DNA of 22,722 nt, from the NCBI GenBank assembly GCA_964492135.1, contig CAZBJW010000043.1, forward strand, positions 1 through 22,722, in the 5' to 3' direction. The notes beneath the pieces are model-generated. The model had not been told where the DNA came from. It saw only the letters and a list, made by a program, of their open reading frames with translations, and made no database searches. The DNA comes from CAYGAW01 sp964492135. Lineage in GTDB: Bacteria; Chloroflexota; Anaerolineae; UBA7937; B3-Chlor. Position numbers and translations under genes: made by a program. Positions 15,384 to 22,673 of the stretch are shown piece by piece (the stretch's first letter is position 1; the number at the start of each line of letters is the position of its first letter).

Positions 15384-17675
15384 ATGTCGGTGGAGACAGA
15401 ACAATTCATAGAACACCTCACGAACGCCCCCACCTACGAGCACCAGATCTGTCATGTGGAACATATACCATCCCAGGAGCCGCGTTTCGGAGAATTGTCA
15501 GCTCCGTTGCCCGAACCGCTGCGGAGGTCTCTCGAGAACTCGGGCGTCACCGGACTGTATACGCATCAGGCAGAGGCCATCAACGCCGTCCGGGCGCATC
15601 GCAACGTTGTTGTCACCACCTCCACCGCCAGCGGCAAGACGCTCTGTTACAACCTGCCCGTCCTGGAATGCATTCACAACGACGCTGGGGCACGAGCTCT
15701 CTATCTCTTCCCAACCAAGGCGCTCGCCCAAGATCAACTTCGGAGTCTACAAGAACTGACGCGCGTCGGGTACGACGACCTGAAGGTCGGTACCTATGAC
15801 GGAGACACGCCCCGTTCAGCCAGGACTCGCCTGCGCAAGTCAGCGTCCATCGTCCTCAGCAATCCTGATATGCTCCATCTGGGGATCCTGCCCAATCATC
15901 GCCTCTGGTCTCAGTTCCTGGAGCACTTGCGCTTCGTGGTCATCGATGAGGCTCACGTCTATCGAGGCGTCTTCGGATCTCACGTGGCCTGCGTCTTACG
16001 ACGCTTGCGACGGTTGTGCGCACGGTACGGTTCTCGGCCTCTCTTCATCTGCTGTTCGGCAACGATAGCCAATCCTGCCGAGCACATCTACAACCTGACC
16101 GGCTTGCCCGCCTTGGTCATAGACCAAGACGGATCGCCTGAAGGAGCCAAGGACTTCGTCCTTTGGGACCCACCGTTCACCGATCCAGAGAGGGGTATCC
16201 GTCGCAGCGCTAATGTCGAAGCCACCCACCTCTTCACTGAACTCGTCCGAGGGGGACTACGCAACATCACCTTCACCAAGGCCCGCAAGGTGGCTGAACT
16301 CATCCTGCGTTACAGCCAAGAGGCCCTGCAAGAGCAGGCTCCAGAGCTGGTTCCTCTCGTGAAATCATATCGCGCTGGCTATCTGCCAGAGGAGCGCCGC
16401 CGAATAGAGCAGCAGCTCTTTCAGGGTCAATTGTTGGGGGTCACCGCCACCACCGCGCTGGAGCTAGGCGTGGACATCGGCACTCTCGACGCGACCGTCT
16501 TGGTCGGCTACCCGGGCACCATTGCCAGCACCTGGCAGCAAGCCGGCAGGGCTGGTCGGGGAATTCGTCACTCCCTAGCCTTTCTCATCGGTCTGGACAA
16601 TCCCCTGGACCAGTACTTCATGCGGCATCCTGAAGAGCTCTTTGGCCGGAGCCACGAGAACGCACTACTGGACCCGCAGAACGTGCACCTCTTGCGGCAG
16701 CATCTAATCTGTGCCGCATATGAGATGCCACTGACCAGCCGAGATGAGGAACTCTTTGGGCCTGCATTGGCAGCGGCCATTCCGAGCCTGCACGAAGAGG
16801 GCACATTGGAGTACCGGGCACATCGGTGGTACTACCCATCCGACGATTATCCGGCAGAGAGGGTGAACATCCGCTCCATGGCTTCGGAACCGTACACCCT
16901 CCTCGACGAATCGGAGAGTAGTCGGCTGGAGGAAATAGAGGCGACCAAGGCCTTCTACAGCATCCACCCGGGAGCCATATACCTGCACCAAGGAGACACC
17001 TATCTGGTGACGGAACTGAACTTGAAAACCAGAATCGCCCTCGCCAGACTGGTGGACGTGAACTACTACACCCAGCCGAGAGAGATCAACGAGCTGCGCA
17101 TCGTCAACTGCTGGCGACAGCGGGATCTTGAAAACACTTCGGCCTACTACGGTCAACTGCAGGTCACTGAGCAAGTAGTCAGCTACAGGCGGAAACAGCA
17201 GTTTACCGACACCGTGCTTGGCGAAGAACCGCTGGACCTACCCGCCCAATCCTTTATGACCACAGGTCTATGGTTTGACCTGCCGCCAAACGTAAGACAG
17301 AGGCTCCAGCAGCGGGGACTGGATCTTCATGGCGGGCTTCACGCGACCGAGCACGCCGCCATCGGCATCCTGCCCCTTTTCGCCATGTGCGACCGGCAGG
17401 ACGTGGGAGGTCTATCTACACCGAACCACGCCGACACAGGCAGACCACAGATCTTCATCTACGATGGCTATCCGGGCGGCGTAGGAATCGCGGAGAAGGG
17501 TTTTGCACTGCTGCGTCGCCTGTGGGAAGCGACGCTGCGGACCATAGAGGAATGTCCATGTGAGGCAGGCTGTCCCTCTTGCATCCATTCTCCGAAGTGT
17601 GGCAACCACAACGAACCTCTGGACAAGAAGGCAGCAGTATTCATCCTCCAAGAGTTGCTGTCCACGCAGGCATAG
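15384..17675 (+). CDS. MrfA/YprA-like DEAD/DEAH-box helicase with DUF1998 zinc motif
   Basis: A 763-aa superfamily 2 helicase. Domain 1 has a Q-like motif LYTHQAEAI, Walker A TASGKT (81-86), PTKALAQDQ, DEAH (188-191) and CSAT (224-227). Domain 2 has VTATTALELGVDIG and QQAGRAGR (385-392, arginine fingers). The C-terminal part carries a DUF1998 (MZB) region with CPCEAGCPSCIHSPKCG, cysteines at 724, 726, 730, 733 and 739, expected to bind zinc. In Bacillus, MrfA works with the exonuclease MrfB in a mitomycin-C lesion repair pathway separate from UvrABC. No exonuclease gene is adjacent here. The ATG at 15384 has only a weak Shine-Dalgarno. Length matches the family (about 750-800 aa). Confidence 0.93.
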   Translation: MSVETEQFIEHLTNAPTYEHQICHVEHIPSQEPRFGELSAPLPEPLRRSLENSGVTGLYTHQAEAINAVRAHRNVVVTTSTASGKTLCYNLPVLECIHNDAGARALYLFPTKALAQDQLRSLQELTRVGYDDLKVGTYDGDTPRSARTRLRKSASIVLSNPDMLHLGILPNHRLWSQFLEHLRFVVIDEAHVYRGVFGSHVACVLRRLRRLCARYGSRPLFICCSATIANPAEHIYNLTGLPALVIDQDGSPEGAKDFVLWDPPFTDPERGIRRSANVEATHLFTELVRGGLRNITFTKARKVAELILRYSQEALQEQAPELVPLVKSYRAGYLPEERRRIEQQLFQGQLLGVTATTALELGVDIGTLDATVLVGYPGTIASTWQQAGRAGRGIRHSLAFLIGLDNPLDQYFMRHPEELFGRSHENALLDPQNVHLLRQHLICAAYEMPLTSRDEELFGPALAAAIPSLHEEGTLEYRAHRWYYPSDDYPAERVNIRSMASEPYTLLDESESSRLEEIEATKAFYSIHPGAIYLHQGDTYLVTELNLKTRIALARLVDVNYYTQPREINELRIVNCWRQRDLENTSAYYGQLQVTEQVVSYRRKQQFTDTVLGEEPLDLPAQSFMTTGLWFDLPPNVRQRLQQRGLDLHGGLHATEHAAIGILPLFAMCDRQDVGGLSTPNHADTGRPQIFIYDGYPGGVGIAEKGFALLRRLWEATLRTIEECPCEAGCPSCIHSPKCGNHNEPLDKKAAVFILQELLSTQA

Positions 17676-17889
17676 ACGCCTGGGTGTGCCCCGAGTCACA
17701 ACGAGATCAGGCCTCCAGTGCTACAACGCGTCGGATGACTGTTCACGCCTCCATCGCTGGTCCGGCTGCTCTGCGACGTGCCACCGTCGGGGCTGGCCAT
17801 GCGAGCTCACTATCTGTTATCTGTCGCAGCACGGGTCTTTCGGGGAGATGCCATGATGGACAATCTTGGCTGAGCCCGGCTCCAGTATG
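17676..17889. other. Convergent gap between helicase and murJ
   Basis: The two flanking genes end here. I see no gene, and no hairpin with a T-run on either strand, so intrinsic terminators are not evident. Confidence 0.5.
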
Positions 17890-19422
17890 TCATCCTCGTA
17901 GCACGCCCTTAAGGATGCGTAACTCCCTTGAACGCAGGAGTAGTGACATCCCCAGGAAGATAATAGTTCCCAAGGCAATCGCTCCGCCAGCACGAACGAG
18001 CGCGTGAGCATCCGCCGTCCATGCAGCATACCACCAAATTCCCACGCCCATAATGATCGCCGCCACACCTGTCTTGCCTACGGACGACAATGATGCATGC
18101 CCGTCAATACCCTCCAGACGTCCGCGCAAGATCACCAACAACAAAGTGGTCTCGATGACCGTCGCCACGGAATTGGCGAGCGCCAGGCCTCCATGAAGCA
18201 GAGGTCGAATCAAGAGAAGGCTCAGAGCTATGTTGAGCACCATAGCGCACACCCCTATGGCCACAGGAGTGCGTGTATCGTGCAAGGAGTAGAAGGCTCT
18301 GTTGACGATTTCTAGAGCGGAGTGTGCGCAAAGTCCCAAGGCGTAGAACTGTAGTGCCCACGCCACTGCCCTTGTGGAGGAAGGGTCGAAGCGGCCGCGC
18401 TGGAGTAGAAGCTCGACGACAGGCTCGCTTAATACAATCAGTGCCACGCTGGCCGGTATGGTCAGATAGAGAGTCAGTTGGAGCATCTCAGAGAACGTAG
18501 CGCGTAGCTCAATGACCCTGTCACTCGCTGCCAACTCAGAAAAAGTGGGGAACGCTGCTGTCGCTATGGCCATGGCGAATATGCCCTGAGGGAGAAACAT
18601 CAGAATCCAGGCGTAGTTGAGCGCCGCCAAGCTGCCCTCGACCAGCGTCGACGCCAGTAAGGTGTTCACCAGAAAGTTGACTTGCACCGAGGCTAGCCCC
18701 AGGATTCGAGGCGCCATCAACCGCCCAACCTCTCGCACACCAGGGTGACTCATATCGAAGAGCGGCTGGTAGACGATACCCTTGCGCAGCAATTGGGGCA
18801 CCTGCATGAGCAGATGCAGCAACGCGCCCACAACCACACCCACGGCTAAACCGTAGACGCCCATCACGGGAGCCAACAGGATGGCACCCCCTATGATGGA
18901 CAGGTTGTAGATGGCGGGCGCAAGAGCAGGAAGGAGGAAGTGCTGAAAGGAGTTGAGGATGCCCATGACCACACCGCTGACACCGAAGATGACAGGGGAC
19001 ACCAACATGATGCGCATCAGCTGTACGGTGAGCGCTTGATCCTGGGGACTGAAACCCGGCACTACGACACGCGCGACGAGCTGCGGCGCAAAGAAGGCAG
19101 CCACGGCCGCACAGGTCGTGAGCACGAGAAAAACGACGTTCATGATCGAGCTAGCCAGCCGCCATGCCTGCCTCTCATCGCCGCGGGCTAGATAGCCAGT
19201 GAACGTAGGGATGAACGCTGAGCCCAAAGCGCCTCCAGCAATCAGCTGGAAGATCAGATCCGGAATGCGAAAAGCAGCGAGATAGGCCTCCAGTTCCCGG
19301 CTTGTGCCGAATTGACTGCCGATGATTATCTCTCGGCCAAGCCCAAGAACGCGGCTTATGACAAAAGCCACCATGACGATGGTGGCCGCTCGCGCCAACT
19401 GTGCCCTGCGAGCATGGTTCAT
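17890..19422 (-). CDS. murJ: Lipid II flippase MurJ (MviN)
   Basis: A 510-aa integral membrane protein of the MOP superfamily with about 14 hydrophobic spans. It moves lipid-linked peptidoglycan precursor across the cytoplasmic membrane. The N-terminus has LARAATIVMVAFVISRVLGLGREIII and YLAAFRIPDLIFQLIAGGALGSAFIP, with Arg24, Arg30 and Arg52 matching the charged cavity residues of the family. Also seen are NSFQHFLLPALAPAIYNLSII, the mid-protein FLPQGIFAMAIATAAFPTFSELAA, and NRAFYSLHDTRTPV. The frame stays open to 19545, but the extension is not membrane-like and would run into the divergent gene; the ATG at 19422 begins the family-like sequence. The Shine-Dalgarno is weak; a GTG at 19452 is a possible alternative. 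Presence of murJ indicates a peptidoglycan wall. Confidence 0.94.
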   Translation of the reverse strand: MNHARRAQLARAATIVMVAFVISRVLGLGREIIIGSQFGTSRELEAYLAAFRIPDLIFQLIAGGALGSAFIPTFTGYLARGDERQAWRLASSIMNVVFLVLTTCAAVAAFFAPQLVARVVVPGFSPQDQALTVQLMRIMLVSPVIFGVSGVVMGILNSFQHFLLPALAPAIYNLSIIGGAILLAPVMGVYGLAVGVVVGALLHLLMQVPQLLRKGIVYQPLFDMSHPGVREVGRLMAPRILGLASVQVNFLVNTLLASTLVEGSLAALNYAWILMFLPQGIFAMAIATAAFPTFSELAASDRVIELRATFSEMLQLTLYLTIPASVALIVLSEPVVELLLQRGRFDPSSTRAVAWALQFYALGLCAHSALEIVNRAFYSLHDTRTPVAIGVCAMVLNIALSLLLIRPLLHGGLALANSVATVIETTLLLVILRGRLEGIDGHASLSSVGKTGVAAIIMGVGIWWYAAWTADAHALVRAGGAIALGTIIFLGMSLLLRSRELRILKGVLRG

Positions 19423-19492
19423 GGGAATCGTTCGCCGGTAAAGGGCTTCCACCGCCCAAGTGGAAAACGACGAACCAGGCAGCGTGTCGTCA

Positions 19493-19521
19493 TTGCGTCT
19501 TGCGCGCTCCTGTGATACAAT
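19493..19521 (+). promoter_or_regulatory. Promoter of the CpaF-like gene
   Basis: TTGCGT (19493-19498) and TACAAT (19516-19521) are separated by 17 nt. TG at 19513-19514 gives an extended -10 (TGATACAAT). Transcription would begin near 19528, only about 10 nt before the candidate GTG start, so the message may be nearly leaderless. Confidence 0.6.
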
Positions 19522-19537
19522 CGTTGAGCAGACAGCC

Positions 19538-20323
19538 GTGGGCACTTCACAAGACGATCAATCCACATCCATCACTACATTCGAGGCCGACGACCTGGTC
19601 CAACAGGGCTTCATCACCCCGGGGGCCCTGGCATTCCTGGGCGCCTGCATCCAGGCCAGACTGAATACTGCTATATCAGGGCCGCCTTGTAGCGGGAAGT
19701 GGACGCTACTGCAGGCACTAGTGTCGCTCATGGATGCGGACGGGCAGCTCCTTGCCGTCCAGAATCCCCAGGAACCTCCTCTCGAGCGCAAGAGAGTCAC
19801 CGCACTGAGGGCCAACCTCCACCCCCCAGAAGGTCTGCAGCGGGTTACGCGCCACTACCTCCTCACCATCGCACCCAAGATGCATCCACAAGGCTTGATT
19901 GTTGACAAAGTGGACGGCGCGGAGGCAGTACCGTTGCTCAAGCTGCTTCTGGCGATGGATTTGGTCATCTTTTCTATTGTAGCGGAATCGCCCCAGGATA
20001 CGCTGTTCAAACTTGAGGACTGGGGACTACTCCATGGTGTCGAGCTGGACAGGCGCATGATCAGAAGAATCCTCTCCACTTCGCTTGACCTGATCATTCA
20101 TCTCGTCAGAAGCAACGAGGGGTCACCTGTGGTGTCGAGCATTACCGAAGTGATAGAGTGGGAAACTAACGCTCCCACTCTGCGCGACATCTTCCTCCGC
20201 GAGGATGTGGAGCCCCAAGAAGGCGAACGCAGCGCTGAACTACGCCCCACCGGCACGAAGCCTCAGTTCCTTGACCGACTAAAGATGCTGGGCATCTCAC
20301 TACCCGAAGACTTCTTCGTCTAG
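19538..20323 (+). CDS. Degenerate CpaF/TadA-like ATPase domain protein
   Basis: A 261-aa protein whose sequence follows the C-terminal core of CpaF/TadA secretion ATPases: LVQQGFITPGALAFLGACIQARLN, a P-loop position, LDLIIHLVRSNEGSPVVSSITEVIEWE, TLRDIFLRE, and ELRPTGTKPQFLDRLKMLGISLPEDFF. The catalytic motifs are altered. Walker A reads GPPCSGKWT (48-56), with Trp where Ser/Thr normally contacts Mg. The Walker B/Asp-box region reads IVDKVDGAEA, with Lys124 where CpaF has the catalytic Glu of VGECRG. The His box (THANSPRD in the family) reads IVAESPQD, with Val for His. The N-terminal half of CpaF is absent. It is probably a non-catalytic relative, with no tad or pilus genes nearby. GTG at 19538 is the best start; it lacks a Shine-Dalgarno. 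A GTG at 19460 lies upstream of the promoter. Confidence 0.8.
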   Translation: MGTSQDDQSTSITTFEADDLVQQGFITPGALAFLGACIQARLNTAISGPPCSGKWTLLQALVSLMDADGQLLAVQNPQEPPLERKRVTALRANLHPPEGLQRVTRHYLLTIAPKMHPQGLIVDKVDGAEAVPLLKLLLAMDLVIFSIVAESPQDTLFKLEDWGLLHGVELDRRMIRRILSTSLDLIIHLVRSNEGSPVVSSITEVIEWETNAPTLRDIFLREDVEPQEGERSAELRPTGTKPQFLDRLKMLGISLPEDFFV

Positions 20324-20332
20324 TCTACCGAC

Positions 20333-20373
20333 AAAAAAACAAGCCGCCTGGCGACCCACAGCCGCCAACCGGC
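20333..20373 (-). terminator. Intrinsic terminator of the two-gene operon
   Basis: On the minus strand, GCCGGTTGGCG (20373-20363) pairs with CGCCAGGCGGC (20353-20343), an 11-bp stem with one mismatch and one G-U, around a 9-nt loop. It is followed by TTG and seven Ts (20339-20333). It lies 28 nt beyond the stop of the 142-aa gene. It also sits just after the convergent CpaF-like stop, but has no T-run in that direction. Confidence 0.85.
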
Positions 20374-20401
20374 AGCGCTTCCTCGTCGGCAACGTGACCA
20401 A

Positions 20402-20830
20402 CTATCCAAGGATGGGTCTAATCCCATAGTACGTGCGCATCTCTTGCCCCAGTAGAATCCGTAAGAGAGTCTTGGGACTACTCTTGCCTATCCTTTTCTG
20501 GAGTTCCACGGCTGACAGAGGAGTATTGCCATTGGCTACGAATACGCGGAACATCGCGGCCGGGAGCGGGGTCGTACGCGTGATGTAGTCATCTCTTCGG
20601 CTACAACACTCGCGCAAGCAGTATCTCAGTCCGTCAACTACGGTCACCTCACCCGTACTCGGATCCACCCAATCGATATCCTGTGTCTCTGCATGACTGT
20701 CAAACTTGGCTCTGCACCCCGGACAAAGCTGCTCCCAAATAAGGATCCGGGCATCGCGGCCCTGTTCAGCCCACCAGTCGTAGTCTATATGGAACTTCGT
20801 GTTCACATCCGGACGTAACAACCTGGCCAC
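20402..20830 (-). CDS. Uncharacterised Cys-motif (zinc-ribbon-like) protein
   Basis: A 142-aa protein that I do not recognise. The first half carries two Cys clusters that could bind zinc: LCPGC (residues 36-40) and YCLRECCSRR (about 70-79), about 30 residues apart and separated by the acidic stretch DIDWVDPSTGEVTVVDG. The second half, FRVFVANGNTPLSAVELQKRIGKSSPKTLLRILLG, looks like a helix-turn-helix or winged-helix segment, which suggests nucleic acid binding. The GTG start at 20830 is supported by GGGAGGT (20835-20841), 4 nt upstream, which lies just after the stop of the preceding gene (13-nt gap). The two genes should form one operon ended by the terminator at 20333-20373. Function is unknown; the DNA or RNA binding role is inference. 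Confidence 0.8.
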   Translation of the reverse strand: MARLLRPDVNTKFHIDYDWWAEQGRDARILIWEQLCPGCRAKFDSHAETQDIDWVDPSTGEVTVVDGLRYCLRECCSRRDDYITRTTPLPAAMFRVFVANGNTPLSAVELQKRIGKSSPKTLLRILLGQEMRTYYGIRPILG

Positions 20831-20843
20831 CCTTACCTCCCGT

Positions 20844-22535
20844 TCACAGGTCCGAGTTTCCTGCGTCTAGAATAGCCTCATCCCAGCTCAAACGAATTCT
20901 ATTCGCTTCAGCCTGGCTACGGTTCGGGTCATAGACATAGTAGCCATCGACATCCAGATAGAAGCACGGGTATGCCTCCTGTTCGAAGACCGCGCGTAGG
21001 ATCGTGCCGGGAAGAGGCCTTTCGATGTTGGTGGCCACGAGAAGGTCGTTGAAGTTGGCTCGGTATACTATGCCTAGTCCCCTCAGAATCTTCTCAGCTA
21101 CCCGTTGAAACCCAGCGGCCAACAACGACCGAGTCACCCTCTTTTCCCCCTCATCGAGCAACTTGAGCGTCTCCAGCGCGCTAAACCGCGATCTGGGCAG
21201 GCTCATCTCTTCATCGATCTCGCACCTGACTGCGATTCTGCGGAATACAGGTTGGCCACTCTCCTCGTAGTCCAGCATCTCTAGCTTTGTGGCCGGCGCT
21301 GGATAGTAGTCTATCTTATAGAGGCCTTCGCTCTCGGAGTTGGCCGTGCGCTCAATGACGATGGTCCCTCCTGGCGCCAGTTCCTGGGCCTCAAAGAACG
21401 CCCTCAACCCAGCGCTGCCCCACCACCCCATCCGCCGATCAGCAGGGTAGTAGAGAATTACCGGAAAGATCTCACCGTCCTTGGCGAAGCGCAGCTGCAA
21501 TCTCGTACACCGTTGGTCTTCAAGCAAAGGTCTAACAAGCAGGTCGCTGGCACCTTTGTTATAGGGAAGATGCCCCCAGTGCCAATCGTAGAAGGTCAGC
21601 ACGTGTGACCAACGCTGGATAGTCCCGCCAGTACCGTTTCTTGGGGATCTGGCTCCCACTAATTCAACCGCGTCGTCCACGAGGTGATCACGCGAGATCT
21701 CCTGAGGACCCTTGTCAAAACGCAGCGGCCCTGTCTGTGCAACTCTCGGCAGGCACCACTCCATCCTGCCCTCCGTACCCGCAAACTCGAACCTGCCCTG
21801 TTCATCCGTGGCCAAAGCGTAGTTGAGTGAAAACATCTGCACGGCGCGACCACTCTCTTTCGGCACCTCCAGTACGTCCAGTATCTCCTGCGAGCCGGCG
21901 AACCCGGCTGCCAAATCAAGGACGGCCTCCGCAAGGTTCAGGTCTCCTTGCTGGATGGGCAATAGGAATCCTCTCAGGAACCACTCCTTGCCAAAGCTCA
22001 CAAACTCTGGACTCTCCCTCAAGCGTTCCAAGAGGACCGGTATCACATACTGTCCGTATCGCTCGAGGAGCCTCCTGCTCAGTGCGGCTATGTCGTCGAG
22101 GCCGAGATCCTCATCTTCATCCACCGCGATGAAGTTCAAAGCATGGGGATGCGAGAGATTAGAGGCAAACTCTCTGATCTCTCCATCCCCTTCCATCCTC
22201 ACCTGAATCACGTCGAAAGGAGCGTAGTCCGGATGCCGCCCCGGACGCACCGCCACCACCGCGCCGGCCGCGTCTCCCAAGGCCGAGAAGACCAACCGAT
22301 CCCCTTGGGCATATGCCTCTCGCGGCTGGTAGATGAGCCCCTTGGATTTTCTGTCATCCCACGCCGCTTTCTCCTCTCCGACGCGCCTCTCCATGAGTCG
22401 CCGGGCCAAACTCTCAACGCTGAGTGGCGATTCTTCCTCGATGAGCAACTCGGAGAGAAACTCCAAGTCCCCTTCAGCCAGTTTGAAATCCTGCCAATAC
22501 CTTGAGGTCAGGGTTCCGAGCCGCATCTCGGCCAT
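20844..22535 (-). CDS. Uncharacterised 563-aa multidomain protein
   Basis: Soluble, with no signal peptide or membrane span, and not recognised. Residues 20-60 look like a small winged helix (SPLSVESLARRLMERR). About 70-135 resembles an SH3-like or beta-barrel unit (YAQGDRLVF...RPGRHPDYAPFDVIQV). About 145-225 is helical. About 305-415 holds the most distinctive part: RWSHVLTFYDWHWGHLPYNKG, then LQLRFAKDGEIFPVILYYPADRRMGWWGSAGLRAFFEAQELAPGGTIVIERT, which looks beta-rich. 450-490 is helical. The ATG at 22535 is chosen; the frame runs to 22577, but that would start upstream of the predicted transcription start. TGGAGGCG lies about 10 nt upstream. It is the first gene of an operon with the 142-aa protein and has a strong promoter and possible operator. 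A nucleic-acid-related role is inference. Confidence 0.8.
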   Translation of the reverse strand: MAEMRLGTLTSRYWQDFKLAEGDLEFLSELLIEEESPLSVESLARRLMERRVGEEKAAWDDRKSKGLIYQPREAYAQGDRLVFSALGDAAGAVVAVRPGRHPDYAPFDVIQVRMEGDGEIREFASNLSHPHALNFIAVDEDEDLGLDDIAALSRRLLERYGQYVIPVLLERLRESPEFVSFGKEWFLRGFLLPIQQGDLNLAEAVLDLAAGFAGSQEILDVLEVPKESGRAVQMFSLNYALATDEQGRFEFAGTEGRMEWCLPRVAQTGPLRFDKGPQEISRDHLVDDAVELVGARSPRNGTGGTIQRWSHVLTFYDWHWGHLPYNKGASDLLVRPLLEDQRCTRLQLRFAKDGEIFPVILYYPADRRMGWWGSAGLRAFFEAQELAPGGTIVIERTANSESEGLYKIDYYPAPATKLEMLDYEESGQPVFRRIAVRCEIDEEMSLPRSRFSALETLKLLDEGEKRVTRSLLAAGFQRVAEKILRGLGIVYRANFNDLLVATNIERPLPGTILRAVFEQEAYPCFYLDVDGYYVYDPNRSQAEANRIRLSWDEAILDAGNSDL

Positions 22536-22561
22536 GACTGTGTAGCGCCTCCAGAGTGCCG

Positions 22562-22573
22562 ACTGTATACAGT
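22562..22573. promoter_or_regulatory. 12-bp palindrome, candidate operator
   Basis: ACTGTATACAGT is a perfect inverted repeat centred between 22567 and 22568. It covers the predicted transcription start (about 22571) of the minus-strand operon, immediately downstream of its TATAAT. The location is typical for a repressor site. It does not match the E. coli LexA box (CTG-N10-CAG) or the Gram-positive GAAC-N4-GTTC box. Symmetry stops at the next base on each side. Confidence 0.4.
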
Positions 22574-22577
22574 GCAC

Positions 22578-22605
22578 ATTATACCATCCTTGGATGCGAA
22601 TGCAA
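22578..22605 (-). promoter_or_regulatory. Promoter of the 563-aa/142-aa operon
   Basis: On the minus strand, TTGCAT (22605-22600) and TATAAT (22583-22578) are separated by 16 nt, near consensus. The start is predicted near 22571, about 36 nt before the chosen ATG. Its -35 box is only 2 bp from that of the rpsT promoter. Confidence 0.75.
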
Positions 22606-22607
22606 AG

Positions 22608-22637
22608 TTGGACAAACCTTGAGAAAAGGTGTATTAT
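22608..22637 (+). promoter_or_regulatory. Promoter of rpsT
   Basis: TTGGAC (22608-22613) and TATTAT (22632-22637) are separated by 18 nt; an overlapping TATTAT at 22635-22640 would give 21 nt. The start is predicted near 22644, giving a leader of about 30 nt. Confidence 0.65.
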
Positions 22638-22673
22638 TATTGGAATGACATAGAACTGAAAGGGGTGAAGCGA

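Noticed and set aside
14968..15464. Minus-strand frames overlapping the DUF89 3' end and the gap before the helicase
   Set aside because: No motifs, and mostly antisense to confident genes; no promoter or ribosome binding site.
22562..22573. Palindrome as a LexA/SOS box
   Set aside because: The spacing between half sites does not fit the E. coli or the Gram-positive LexA consensus. Kept only as an unassigned operator candidate.
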